This document shows, in pieces, positions 46,226 through 55,440 of a DNA stretch of 64,000 nucleotides (position 1 is its first letter; each line of letters opens with the position of its first letter). A program made the translations under genes and the position numbers. The notes beneath the pieces are model-generated. The model worked only from the letters and a program-made list of their open reading frames with translations. It did not search any database and was not told the origin of the DNA. Source of the DNA: an uncultured Porticoccus sp. (GTDB lineage Bacteria; Pseudomonadota; Gammaproteobacteria; Pseudomonadales; Porticoccaceae); contig CAMYLT010000005.1 in NCBI GenBank assembly GCA_947259505.1, positions 124,001 to 188,000 on the forward strand. Direction: 5' to 3'.

Positions 46226-48160
46226 ATGAGTTATCAGGTGCTGGCCCGAAAATGGCGCCCACGCAATTTCAGCGAGATGGTCGGGCAAGAGCATGTCCTG
46301 AGGGCGTTGATCAACGCTCTGGATACTAGCCGGCTGCACCATGCCTATCTGTTTACGGGTACCCGCGGGGTGGGCAAAACCACCATCGCCCGTATCCTCG
46401 CCAAGTGCCTGAATTGTGAGCAGGGTGTCAGTTCCACCCCTTGCGGGACGTGTAGCGCGTGTGTCTCTATCGCTGAAGGACGTTTTGTCGATCTGATTGA
46501 AGTGGATGCGGCTTCCCGCACCAAAGTAGAAGATACTCGGGAGCTGCTGGACAACGTGCAGTACGCGCCCACGGTTGGCCGGTTCAAGGTCTACCTGATC
46601 GACGAAGTGCACATGCTTTCCGGGCACAGTTTCAATGCCCTGCTGAAAACCCTCGAAGAGCCACCGCCGCACGTCAAATTCCTGTTGGCCACGACCGATC
46701 CACAAAAACTGCCGGTGACGATTCTGTCGCGCTGTTTGCAGTTCAATCTGAAAAATCTCAGCCCCGAACGCATCGTTGAACACCTGCAATTTGTTCTGGG
46801 TGAAGAGCAGGTCCCTTGTGAAGAGGCCGGTTTGTGGGCGCTGGCCCGAGCCGCTGATGGCAGTATGCGGGATGCCTTGAGCCTTACCGATCAGGCAATT
46901 TCCCACGGTGCCGGAAAGTTGACCGAGGCTGAAGTCAACAGCATGCTCGGAACCATTGATCTCAGTGCTATTGCCGATATCGCTAGAGCACTTGCTAATC
47001 GCGACGGTATGGAAGTGCTGGCGGTGGTGGATCGTATGGCAGAACATGCGCCGGATTACGCTGTGGCACTCGGCGATTTGTTGTCGGTTTGGCACCGAGT
47101 TGCCATTTGCCAGACGGTGCCTGATGCGCTGGACAACCGTTATGGTGACTATCAGCTGGTACAGGAGTTGGCCAAAGCGCTGAGTCGTGAAGATGTCCAG
47201 CTGTTTTACCAGATAGCGCTGCTAGGTCGCCGCGATTTGCCTTTGGCACCAGAGCCGCGACTGGGCTTTGAAATGGCGCTTTTGCGCACGCTGACCTTCC
47301 GTCCGGTTGCTGAAGGCCGCATAGACCCTCCCACGGTAACGGCAGGAACAGAAAATACGTTGGCTGGGGAGGGAGACGCCCCGGTAAAAAAGCCTGAATC
47401 TGCTCCTGCGGTGGCCATTGAGGTTCACCGCGAAGAACCTGTTAGCTCAACGCTTATTCAGGCAGATCAAGAGGTAAGAAGTCAGCAAGCCTCCTTGGAC
47501 GAGGAGATACCCGCTCCGCCTATCGAATGTTATGAAGCTTTTGCGGATACAGATAAGGATGGTCTGGAGCCTGATCTGATATCGACAGAAACATTACTGA
47601 GCTTTTCGCGCGAAACACGGGCATACAGTAACCATGCTCTTATCAGTAACCATGCTCCTATGACGTTGCCTCCGGAGCAAGAGCTAGCTGAGTCCGCGGC
47701 GATACCCATAGCCATTCAGGTATCTACCACGTCCGGGGATGTTGAGCGCAAAACCCGGGCAATATCCCTTGATGCTTTGGGGCCGGATAACTGGTTGGCG
47801 CTCTACCAGGATTTAAATATTGGTGGCTTGTTACAGAATACAGCGGCCAACTTGGCGCTTGTCGAGGTCTCTGAACAGCAGTTGCGATTTGTCCTCGACA
47901 TCAATAACAGTACGCTCTATGAAGAAGGGCATCAGCATCGCTTGGCCGAAGCCCTGGGTGATTATTTCGGCAAGCCAGTTTCTGTTGTTATAGAAGTAGG
48001 GGTGGTTGCGTCAGAGACGCCTCAAGTTAGTTTGGAGCGTATGCGTCAGCAGCGTCAGGAAGATGCCGTGAGCAGCTTAAAGCAGGACCCCTATGTTCGC
48101 CGTATAACTGATATGTTCAACGGTGTACTACTGGAAAAAACTATTAAGCCAATAGATTAA
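46226..48160 (+). CDS. dnaX: DNA polymerase III subunits tau and gamma
   Basis: Tau is the clamp-loader ATPase and binds the polymerase and helicase through its C-terminal domain. The 644-residue tau has Walker [10 protein letters not shown], the zinc knuckle [29 protein letters not shown], domain III to about residue 370, a variable linker, and a C-terminal alpha-binding domain. A programmed -1 frameshift cassette at codons 388-389 should also give a 390-residue gamma (see its own entry). It heads the conserved dnaX-ybaB-recR cluster. Confidence 0.97.
   Translation: MSYQVLARKWRPRNFSEMVGQEHVLRALINALDTSRLHHAYLFTGTRGVGKTTIARILAKCLNCEQGVSSTPCGTCSACVSIAEGRFVDLIEVDAASRTKVEDTRELLDNVQYAPTVGRFKVYLIDEVHMLSGHSFNALLKTLEEPPPHVKFLLATTDPQKLPVTILSRCLQFNLKNLSPERIVEHLQFVLGEEQVPCEEAGLWALARAADGSMRDALSLTDQAISHGAGKLTEAEVNSMLGTIDLSAIADIARALANRDGMEVLAVVDRMAEHAPDYAVALGDLLSVWHRVAICQTVPDALDNRYGDYQLVQELAKALSREDVQLFYQIALLGRRDLPLAPEPRLGFEMALLRTLTFRPVAEGRIDPPTVTAGTENTLAGEGDAPVKKPESAPAVAIEVHREEPVSSTLIQADQEVRSQQASLDEEIPAPPIECYEAFADTDKDGLEPDLISTETLLSFSRETRAYSNHALISNHAPMTLPPEQELAESAAIPIAIQVSTTSGDVERKTRAISLDALGPDNWLALYQDLNIGGLLQNTAANLALVEVSEQQLRFVLDINNSTLYEEGHQHRLAEALGDYFGKPVSVVIEVGVVASETPQVSLERMRQQRQEDAVSSLKQDPYVRRITDMFNGVLLEKTIKPID
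47370..47392 (+). promoter_or_regulatory. Programmed -1 frameshift cassette in dnaX (gamma production)
   Basis: AGGGAG is followed by a 10-base spacer and A_AAA_AAG, with AAA and AAG as zero-frame codons. After a -1 slip the next codons are GCC then TGA, ending a 390-residue product. The order, phase and 10-base spacing equal those of E. coli dnaX. A 7-bp hairpin (GCGGTG..CACCGC) begins about 15 bases downstream; E. coli has a stem nearer the site. Confidence 0.85.
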
Positions 48161-48177
48161 GATTTAATGGTAATTAT

Positions 48178-48495
48178 ATGAATATTAACGAATTGATGAA
48201 GCAAGCCCAGCAGATGCAAGAGAAAATGCAAAAAATGCAGGCTGAAGCAGCAAAGGCCGAGGTAACGGGGGAATCCGGTGCCGGGATGGTGACGGTGATC
48301 ATGAATGGTCGCCATGATGTGCGTAAGGTCACCATTGATCCGGGCGTGTTGTCTGAAGATAAGGAGTTTCTGGAAGACCTGCTGGCTGCGGCAGTGAATG
48401 ATGCCGTTCGCAAAGTAGAGGAAACTCAGCGGCAGCAGATGGAAAAACTTACTGGCGGTATGCAGATGCCGCCAGGTTTTCAGATGCCATTTTGA
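48178..48495 (+). CDS. ybaB: YbaB/EbfC nucleoid-associated protein
   Basis: The 105-residue DNA-binding protein has a Met/Gln-rich coiled N-terminus ([20 protein letters not shown]), [19 protein letters not shown] and a Met-rich Gly tail. It acts as a dimer that clamps DNA. It lies 17 bases after dnaX and 42 before recR; the ribosome site is weak. Confidence 0.96.
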   Translation: MNINELMKQAQQMQEKMQKMQAEAAKAEVTGESGAGMVTVIMNGRHDVRKVTIDPGVLSEDKEFLEDLLAAAVNDAVRKVEETQRQQMEKLTGGMQMPPGFQMPF

Positions 48496-48537
48496 TGCTA
48501 ATGACTGACGTCTTTTTTCTCTGAACCGGAATCGCTT

Positions 48538-49131
48538 GTGTACAGTCCCCTGATTGATGAACTGATTGACGCCTTGCGCTGCTTGCCCGGAGTTGGCCCC
48601 AAGTCGGCACAACGTATGGCATTGCACCTGCTTGAACGCAATCGTCAGGGTGCAACACGGTTGGTTGCGGCGTTGGAGCAAGCCGTTGAGCATGTTGGTC
48701 GTTGTCAGCTGTGCCGTACACTCACAGAGCATGATGTCTGTGAAATCTGTGCAAGTCCCCGAAGGGATATTCATCAGCTATGTGTCGTGGAAACCCCAGC
48801 AGATCTGTTTGCCATCGAGCAGAGTGGTAGCTACCGGGGGCGGTACTTCGTTTTACTTGGCCATCTGTCGCCCATTGATGGCATCGGGCCTGAGGCGATC
48901 GGCGTAGATCAGTTGATGAGTAGACTGCTGGAGGAGGATATTAACGAATTGATTCTTGCCACTAACCTGACAGTGGAAGGGGAGACGACCGCCCATTACA
49001 TCAGTGAGCGGGCACGACAGTTAAATGTGACCGTCAGCCGCATTGCTCACGGTGTCCCCATGGGTGGCGAATTGGAGTATGTGGATGGTGGAACACTGTC
49101 CCATGCATTCTCAAGCCGCAAACTACTGTAA
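48538..49131 (+). CDS. recR: Recombination mediator RecR
   Basis: RecR works with RecO and RecF to load RecA at gaps. Present are the N-terminal helix-hairpin-helix ([18 protein letters not shown]), a C4 zinc finger ([16 protein letters not shown]), and the Toprim domain with [12 protein letters not shown]. It has 197 residues. The start is GTG. Confidence 0.97.
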   Translation: MYSPLIDELIDALRCLPGVGPKSAQRMALHLLERNRQGATRLVAALEQAVEHVGRCQLCRTLTEHDVCEICASPRRDIHQLCVVETPADLFAIEQSGSYRGRYFVLLGHLSPIDGIGPEAIGVDQLMSRLLEEDINELILATNLTVEGETTAHYISERARQLNVTVSRIAHGVPMGGELEYVDGGTLSHAFSSRKLL

Positions 49132-49173
49132 TTGCCCGGCCAGCTCCGGGTTACACCACTGAAAGAGGTATTC

Positions 49174-50316
49174 ATGCCGGATCAAATGCCACCCCCAACA
49201 CTGGTCGCCGATGACGAAGCGCTACACACATGTGTCGCAGCACTACAACACTGCGAGGCGCTGGCGGTGGATACTGAATTCATGCGCACAGATACCTTCT
49301 ATCCGATACTCGGACTTATCCAGATTTATGATGGTTGCCACTGCTGGTTAATTGATCCAGTGGCCATTGAAGATTTGCAACCGCTAGTGGCAGTGTTCAA
49401 CGATCCTCTGATTATTAAAGTGTTTCATTCCTGTTCCGAAGACCTGGAAGTGTTACAACACAAACTGGGCTGTATACCGGCACCGGTGTTTGATACCCAG
49501 ATTGCTGCAGCTTTGGCGGGATATGGATTTTCCAAAGGGTATGCGGCGCTGGTTTCCGACATGCTTGGGGTACATGTGCCCAAGGGTGAAACCCGTTCTG
49601 ATTGGTTACAAAGGCCGCTGCGCGAGGCCCAGCTGGGTTATGCAGCCTCCGATGTTTATCATTTGTTGCCGGTCTATGAACAGTTGGTGGCCGATCTTGA
49701 TCGCCTTGATCGAGTTGACTGGATGGCTGAGGAAATGGCTTTTCTGGCAGAGCGTGCCAATCTCCGGGATGATGGCAGCGACTACTATCGCAAGGTAAAA
49801 GGAGCCTGGCGCTTATCGCCTGAAGAGCTTTTGATTTTGCAACGCCTTTGCCAGTGGCGAGAGGCCGAGGCCAGGCACTGTAATCGACCCCGCAATCGTG
49901 TATTGGCCGAGCGCACGTTATTGGATCTCGCGACGAGCCAACCCTCCAGTAAGCTGGAGCTGTCCGATATCGAAGGCATGCATCCGGGCCTGATGCGTCG
50001 TTATGGCGATATTCTGATGTCTTTATTGCAAATCACGGAAGATAGCTCTCCTTCGGCACATCTTGAACCGTTGAATGCGCCTTTGCCGAAAGAATCCAGG
50101 GATCTCGGTAAGCACCTGAAAGAAGTGGTTTCTCTTCGTGCGGAGGCGTTGCAATTGCCGGTCGAAATATTAGCCCGCAAGCGGGATGTCGAGGAGCTGG
50201 TGCGCTCTGTGTGTGATGGTGGCATCCCTGCACTGCCAGCTTCCCTTGCAGCTGGCTGGCGACATGAGGTGGTAGGGTTAGCCCTGCTGAAGGCTGTGGC
50301 TGATATCCAAACCTGA
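49174..50316 (+). CDS. rnd: Ribonuclease D
   Basis: This is a DEDD-type 3' exonuclease that trims tRNA precursors. DEDD motifs: AVDTEFMRTDTFYPILGLIQI, HSCSEDLEVLQ and YAASDVYHLLPVYEQL (DEDDy Tyr). One or two HRDC domains follow (about 210-380). The length is 380 residues from the ATG with AAAGAGG upstream. It is followed by ycgL after 15 bases, the usual neighbour. Confidence 0.95.
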   Translation: MPDQMPPPTLVADDEALHTCVAALQHCEALAVDTEFMRTDTFYPILGLIQIYDGCHCWLIDPVAIEDLQPLVAVFNDPLIIKVFHSCSEDLEVLQHKLGCIPAPVFDTQIAAALAGYGFSKGYAALVSDMLGVHVPKGETRSDWLQRPLREAQLGYAASDVYHLLPVYEQLVADLDRLDRVDWMAEEMAFLAERANLRDDGSDYYRKVKGAWRLSPEELLILQRLCQWREAEARHCNRPRNRVLAERTLLDLATSQPSSKLELSDIEGMHPGLMRRYGDILMSLLQITEDSSPSAHLEPLNAPLPKESRDLGKHLKEVVSLRAEALQLPVEILARKRDVEELVRSVCDGGIPALPASLAAGWRHEVVGLALLKAVADIQT

Positions 50317-50331
50317 TAGTGATAAAAAGCA

Positions 50332-50616
50332 ATGTCGAAACAACTTTGTAAGATATATCGTAGTTCTAAAAAAGAAGGCATGTACCTTTATGTGGATCGG
50401 ATGGAAGATCTCACCCGAATCCCCGACGTGTTACTACAGCGCTTTGGTAAACCTGAGCTGGCCATGACGATTGCACTTTCACCAGAGCGCAAGCTGGTGA
50501 GAGCTGATGTGGTGAAAGTGCTGGCGGCTATTGCTGAGCAAGGTTTTTACCTGCAAATGCCGCCGACTCCGGAACAATACATGCAAGAAATGCGTGACAA
50601 GAATGACAAACTTTAG
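50332..50616 (+). CDS. ycgL: YcgL domain protein
   Basis: The 94-residue protein has the YcgL pattern: CKIYRSSKKEGMYLYVDRMEDLTRIPDVLLQRFGKPELAM in two blocks, and a C-terminal GFYLQMPPTPEQYM. The function is unknown; it commonly travels with rnd and ycgN. The stop immediately abuts the ycgN start. Confidence 0.92.
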   Translation: MSKQLCKIYRSSKKEGMYLYVDRMEDLTRIPDVLLQRFGKPELAMTIALSPERKLVRADVVKVLAAIAEQGFYLQMPPTPEQYMQEMRDKNDKL

Positions 50617-51069
50617 GTGGACAACTCGTTGAAAGAACGTTTCTGGGAGGAAAAGACCCTCTCCGAATTGTCTCCTGAGCAGTGGGAGCTGCTCTGTGAT
50701 GGTTGTGGTAAGTGCTGCCTGAACAAGTTGGAGGATGAAGATAGCGGTGAGGTTTTTTATACAGATGTCGCTTGTCATCTGCTGGATTTGAATGATTGCC
50801 GCTGTTCTGATTACAGCAATCGCCTGCTACAGGTACCCGACTGTCTCAGATTAACTGCTGGTCAGATCGACAGCTTTAACTGGTTACCCGCTACCTGTGC
50901 ATATCGATTGCTGTCTGATGGTCAACCATTGCCCTCCTGGCATCACCTGGAATCGGGTGATAGAGAGAGTATTCATCGAGCTGGTATGTCGGTGTCTGGT
51001 CGTGTTATTTCGGAGCAGTCAGTTGCAGCCGAAGACCTGGAGGAGCGAATCGTTTACTGGGTAGACTGA
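50617..51069 (+). CDS. ycgN: YcgN family cysteine-cluster protein
   Basis: The 150-residue protein carries the cysteine cluster LLCDGCGKCCLNK, YTDVACHLLDLNDCRCSDYSNR and VPDCLRL, typical of YcgN (a UPF0260/zinc- or iron-cluster family). The function is unknown. The start is GTG directly after the ycgL stop, with no gap. Confidence 0.93.
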   Translation: MDNSLKERFWEEKTLSELSPEQWELLCDGCGKCCLNKLEDEDSGEVFYTDVACHLLDLNDCRCSDYSNRLLQVPDCLRLTAGQIDSFNWLPATCAYRLLSDGQPLPSWHHLESGDRESIHRAGMSVSGRVISEQSVAAEDLEERIVYWVD

Positions 51070-51096
51070 CTACTTTGATTAGAATCACATGCTAAC

Positions 51097-51114
51097 AACC
51101 ACTGGTGGTTTTTT
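51097..51114 (+). terminator. Weak terminator-like hairpin after ycgN
   Basis: AACCA and TGGTT form a short stem with a CTGG loop followed by four Ts. It would end the rnd-ycgL-ycgN transcript but is weak by stem length. Confidence 0.4.
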
Positions 51115-51210
51115 GACTTTGGTGTGGTAGTATTCTGCGTTGTGGCTGTGGGCATCTTGTAAAAAGGTCCGTACCCCATTCTTTTGTAAAGGACTACTGA
51201 GGAAAAAATT

Positions 51211-51603
51211 ATGTATTCGGACGAGAATTATCTTTGGGGCATCGTCGCCTATTACGCTGGTTGCACGTTGGTACTACTGTTCTTGTGGCGCTTTCGTGAG
51301 TTGCTGCCGGGAAGGCATTTTCGCAATCAGTTGTTACTCCTGCTCGCAGCTATCATGCTTGTCCCCATCAAAGCCTATCCAGACATGGGCTATATGGCGC
51401 CAGCCTGGTTTGTCAGCCTTTTCGAGGGCTTGACTGGAACATCAGAGATGAGTTTTCTTCGCGGCGCCCAGCCAATCATCGTGAGTTACCTGGTTGTATC
51501 ATTTCTTTATATCTGTGCGACGTTATCAGGTTTGATCAAACGCTCCAGCGCTGTTGAAGAAACCAATAACAATCTTGAAACCGGTAGCCAAAGCGAAACC
51601 TGA
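51211..51603 (+). CDS. Small integral membrane protein of unknown function
   Basis: The 130-residue protein has three hydrophobic segments (about 8-27, 42-55 and 90-108) and a polar, acidic C-terminal tail. AGGAAAAAATT precedes the ATG. I recognise no family. It follows the ycgN hairpin and is convergent with the antiporter gene. Confidence 0.75.
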   Translation: MYSDENYLWGIVAYYAGCTLVLLFLWRFRELLPGRHFRNQLLLLLAAIMLVPIKAYPDMGYMAPAWFVSLFEGLTGTSEMSFLRGAQPIIVSYLVVSFLYICATLSGLIKRSSAVEETNNNLETGSQSET

Positions 51604-51623
51604 GAACCAGATTACCCTGGTGG

Positions 51624-52862
51624 TTAGCCAACACTGAATCGTTGCTTCCACCAGCGGATGCTGAGGGGAACGGACATATTCAGGAGAAAGGCTGAGAGCA
51701 TTAACGTATAAAACGCCTCTATAGAGATAATCTGATGCTGTACGTAGGCGATATCCATTACCACAAAAGCCAACTCCGCTCGCCCTAACATACCGAAGCC
51801 GATCATCCAGCTTGCAGGCCAGTCAAAATGCCCGGTGTAATGCGCTGCCAGCGCCGCTGATAGCACCTGGCCTGCAAACAACCCAACAAACAGCATTAGG
51901 CTTAGTGGCAGCACGGCAAAAAATATCGTGCTATCAAAAACCAGCTTGGTGCCCAGCGTGACAAAAAATACTGGCCCAATCCAGGAGAAGGCGACATTGT
52001 CGATAATCTGTTTGGCATGCTCGTAAAAATCTATATTTCTCTGTTCATGAAAAATGAAGTACTCCCGTTTGATCACCAGACCCGCCATATAGGCACCCAC
52101 AGCTGGGTGGAAGCCGAACTCATGGGCCAGGATTGCTACCAGCAGGGCTACCGTCAGCAGGGCCAGTACGGTGTATTCTCCACGGCCCATGGCCAGTAAC
52201 TGGCGAAGGCTGAAGGGGCCGATAATGGGAATCCTGGCTATCCAGCCTGAGCTTGCGGGAAACAACCAGCCACCGATGAAGGTAACGAACAGGAAAAACA
52301 GTACTGCTTTGCCCATCACCAGACCGATGCCCGCTACTGATAAGCTGGCCTCACCGGTGGCCATGGGCACAAGAATGGCTACCAGCGCCAGCGAAGCGAT
52401 ATCGTCGAGTACAGCTGAAGTCATGATGCCAGTGGCGGCAGGTGTGTTGCTCAGCCCCTCAGTTTTTAGAGACACCATGGTCAGCGACACCGCTGTGGCC
52501 GTCATTGCCAGCCCACAGAGCAGGGCCATATTGTTATCCCCCCAGAAATAGAGGGCGGCAGCATAGGCCACTGCAAAGGGGGCAATGGCGCCAAACAGGG
52601 CAATCCCCCAGCTGCGCTTTATGCTGTTGAGAAAATTGCCGGTGTTTTCCTCAAAGCCGAGTGCGAACATGATGAGGATAATGCCGAGTTCGGAAAAATC
52701 AGTGATAAATACCGGCATGACCTGTGGCAACCAGCCAAGGTTGACCATGGCCGCACCGAAAAACAGGTACCAGAGCACGGGTGTCAGTCGCGTGTGATGG
52801 GCCGCATAGGAGGCGGCAAATACACCTATCCACACGATGACCAACAGGGTTAAGTCGTACAT
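51624..52862 (-). CDS. CPA2-type cation:proton antiporter
   Basis: The 412-residue protein has about 12 membrane segments typical of the Na+/H+ exchanger (KefB-like) membrane domain: ELGIILIMFALGFEENTGNF, TATAVSLTMVSLKTEGL, AVLDDIASLALVAIL and GAYMAGLVIKREYF. The DD pair in AVLDDI is the expected ion-site motif. No TrkA-N regulatory domain follows, so it is not full-length KefB/C. Which cation is carried cannot be told. Confidence 0.9.
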   Translation of the reverse strand: MYDLTLLVIVWIGVFAASYAAHHTRLTPVLWYLFFGAAMVNLGWLPQVMPVFITDFSELGIILIMFALGFEENTGNFLNSIKRSWGIALFGAIAPFAVAYAAALYFWGDNNMALLCGLAMTATAVSLTMVSLKTEGLSNTPAATGIMTSAVLDDIASLALVAILVPMATGEASLSVAGIGLVMGKAVLFFLFVTFIGGWLFPASSGWIARIPIIGPFSLRQLLAMGRGEYTVLALLTVALLVAILAHEFGFHPAVGAYMAGLVIKREYFIFHEQRNIDFYEHAKQIIDNVAFSWIGPVFFVTLGTKLVFDSTIFFAVLPLSLMLFVGLFAGQVLSAALAAHYTGHFDWPASWMIGFGMLGRAELAFVVMDIAYVQHQIISIEAFYTLMLSAFLLNMSVPLSIRWWKQRFSVG

Positions 52863-52930
52863 GTTTTTTTGTCCTGTTTCTTGGGCCGTCAGTTTAGCTT
52901 TTTAGCAGTAGATGATTAAATTGATTCAGA

Positions 52931-54460
52931 TCAGTGAATGCCATGCATCTGGCGTTTTATCAGTGGGCTGAGAAGAAGTAGCAAGACGCCTGCGCCGCAG
53001 CCAACCATTAGTAAATCAGCGAATAATCCGGTATATCCAGTCAGTGCACTGGCGGTATCCACTACTTCACCGCTCGGTCGTTCTATATGCGCCAATTTGG
53101 CAATTTGTGCTGCGAGGAACTCTGAGTAGGCCGTAGCAAGAAACCAGCTTCCCATCATGAGCCCAACAACCCGCGGCACAGCCAATTTGGTTACGGCTGA
53201 CAGTCCAACTGGGGACAGGCACAGTTCACCAGTCGTGTGCAGCAGGTAGGCCAGCACCAGCCATAGGGCGGCGACCTTGCCACTGGCATCGGGAAAGTTG
53301 GCACCCAATACCAGCGCGCCAAAGCCAAGACCCGCCTGAATAATACCAAGGGAGAATTTCACCGGTGTCGATGGCTCCAGTTTTCGTTTTGCCAGGCCGG
53401 TCCAGAGCATTGCAAACAGTGGCGCCAGCAGCATGATGAATAGCGGGTTCAGGGCACCAAATTGTGAGGCGTTAAACTCCGCGCCGAGCAGAGTTCTGTC
53501 CACCACGCGATCGGCGTAAAGCGTCATGGAAGCAGCTGTTTGCTCAAACAGAGCCCAGAACACAACTGATGCAAATGTCAGCACCATCAATGCTGTCATG
53601 CGGCCGCGCTCTACAGTGTTGCAGCGCGCCAGCATAAACCACAGCAGTCCTGCGACCACGACGAAGGCCAGGCCATTGAGTGAATACTTCACCCAATCGC
53701 TTACCTGGATTAACTGCCACAGCCCAAGCAGGGCAGCGAAGGCGCAGAGATAAATGCTCCATTCGCGATTGATGCCGGGTAATATTTTTTGCTGCAAGAA
53801 TAGGGGGGCTGCTGGTTCGGCATGGCCATGCAGGTGTCGTTGACCGTAGAGAAAAATCCCCAAGCCAATCACCATGCCGATACCCGCTGCGCCAAAGCCG
53901 TAGCGCCAACCGAGGGTTTCCCCGAGATATCCGCACAGCAGGGTAGCGGTAAATGCGCCGGTATTGATGCCCATATAGAACAGGGTGAAACCGCTGTCTC
54001 GGCGCGGATCGTTGACGCCGTAGAGGCGGCCGACAATGGTGGATATGTTGGGCTTCAAAAAACCGACGCCGACAATAATCAGCGCCAGTGAAAAATAGAA
54101 AACTTGTAACGCTGCCTGATCGCGCAGGATGGTTTCTCCCTCCACAGTGGCCTGGGTGCCTTCCACCGCCATTCCCAAATGACCCATTGCCAGTAGGCAG
54201 CCGCCGAAAATAACTGCTTTGCGCATGCCCAGATAGCGGTCCGCCAACAGCCCTCCGATCACTGGCATCGCGTACACCAGAGCGGCATAACTACCCAATA
54301 CATCCAGGCCCATGGCGTCGCTGAACAAGTGGTATTTGGTGAGGTACAGCAACAGCAGATACTTCATACCGTAAAAAGAGAAACGCTCCCACATTTCTGT
54401 GGCAAAGCAGACATACAGCCCCTTCGGGTGGCCAAGCCATTCGTCACATTTTTCGGTCAC
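52931..54460 (-). CDS. POT family proton-dependent oligopeptide transporter
   Basis: The 509-residue MFS protein of the POT/PTR2 family begins WLGHPKGLYVCFATEMWERF with the ExxERFxYYG-like proton-coupling motif (EMWERFSFYGM), and later shows FYMGINTGAFTATLLCGYLG and LCLSPVGLSAVTKLAVPR. It imports di- and tripeptides with protons. Divergent from the MoxR gene. Confidence 0.92.
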   Translation of the reverse strand: MTEKCDEWLGHPKGLYVCFATEMWERFSFYGMKYLLLLYLTKYHLFSDAMGLDVLGSYAALVYAMPVIGGLLADRYLGMRKAVIFGGCLLAMGHLGMAVEGTQATVEGETILRDQAALQVFYFSLALIIVGVGFLKPNISTIVGRLYGVNDPRRDSGFTLFYMGINTGAFTATLLCGYLGETLGWRYGFGAAGIGMVIGLGIFLYGQRHLHGHAEPAAPLFLQQKILPGINREWSIYLCAFAALLGLWQLIQVSDWVKYSLNGLAFVVVAGLLWFMLARCNTVERGRMTALMVLTFASVVFWALFEQTAASMTLYADRVVDRTLLGAEFNASQFGALNPLFIMLLAPLFAMLWTGLAKRKLEPSTPVKFSLGIIQAGLGFGALVLGANFPDASGKVAALWLVLAYLLHTTGELCLSPVGLSAVTKLAVPRVVGLMMGSWFLATAYSEFLAAQIAKLAHIERPSGEVVDTASALTGYTGLFADLLMVGCGAGVLLLLLSPLIKRQMHGIH

Positions 54461-54574
54461 AGTGATTCCTTCTTGGAGTCTTCAACCTTATGGGGTCGTT
54501 ATCCTGTTGGGCGTTTGCGGCACCGCTGGCAGGCGCTAGAATGGAGCGGATTCCCACCAGATTGGATTGCGATG

Positions 54575-55420
54575 ATGAAGTTTACCGGCACCGAGCGTTA
54601 TGTGGCCACTGAAGACCTGCAAATGGCGGTAAATGCCGCAGTGACACTGCAGCGACCGCTACTAATCAAGGGCGAGCCGGGTACGGGTAAAACCATGCTG
54701 GCGGAGGAGGTGGCTGAGGCTCTTGGTCTTCGTCTGATTCCCTGGCACATCAAGTCCACCACCAAGGCCCAGCAGGGACTGTACGAATACGATGCCGTAT
54801 CACGGTTGCGGGATTCTCAGCTTGGCGATAACCGTGTTCAGGATATCGCCAACTACATCAAGCCTGGGAAATTATGGGAAGCATTTGCCGCTGAAGAGCA
54901 GGTGGTTTTGTTGATAGATGAAATCGACAAAGCAGACATCGAGTTTCCCAACGATCTGTTGCTGGAACTGGATCGCATGGAATTCCATGTTTATGAGACC
55001 GGTGAGACGGTGCGTGCCCAGCTGAGGCCCGTGGTGATTATTACCAGTAACAATGAAAAGGAATTGCCGGACGCTTTTCTTCGCCGCTGTTTTTTCCACT
55101 TCATCAAGTTCCCGGAGCGGGACACCATGGCACAGATCGTTGCTGTGCACTTTCCCGAGATCCAGAAAAAGCTGGTACAGGAAGCACTGGATATTTTCTT
55201 TGAGGTACGCAAGGTCCCCGGTCTGAAGAAAAAGCCCTCTACGTCGGAGCTGATTGACTGGTTGAAGCTGCTGCTCTCGGACAATATTCCCGACCAGTTG
55301 CTGGCGGAACGGGACCCGACCAAGGTCATCCCGCCACTCTATGGTGCGCTGCTGAAGAATGAACAGGATGTGCATCTATTGGAGAAGCTGGCGTTTATGG
55401 CAAGACGAGAGGCCCAATAG
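54575..55420 (+). CDS. MoxR-type AAA+ ATPase
   Basis: The 281-residue MoxR ATPase has Walker A LIKGEPGTGKTMLAEEVAEA, Walker B VVLLIDEIDKADIEFPNDLL, and the arginine-finger region DAFLRRCFFHFIKFPER. The start is the second of two tandem ATGs, giving MKFTGTERYVATEDL as in close relatives. MoxR proteins act as chaperones with VWA partners for metalloprotein maturation. It is followed 20 bases later by a VWA gene. Confidence 0.92.
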   Translation: MKFTGTERYVATEDLQMAVNAAVTLQRPLLIKGEPGTGKTMLAEEVAEALGLRLIPWHIKSTTKAQQGLYEYDAVSRLRDSQLGDNRVQDIANYIKPGKLWEAFAAEEQVVLLIDEIDKADIEFPNDLLLELDRMEFHVYETGETVRAQLRPVVIITSNNEKELPDAFLRRCFFHFIKFPERDTMAQIVAVHFPEIQKKLVQEALDIFFEVRKVPGLKKKPSTSELIDWLKLLLSDNIPDQLLAERDPTKVIPPLYGALLKNEQDVHLLEKLAFMARREAQ

Positions 55421-55440
55421 GTGAGCATTGGAGTAATGCT

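Noticed and set aside
46127-47095. 322-codon open frame antisense to dnaX
   Set aside because: Shadow frame over a conserved gene; composition is low-information and no start signal is present.
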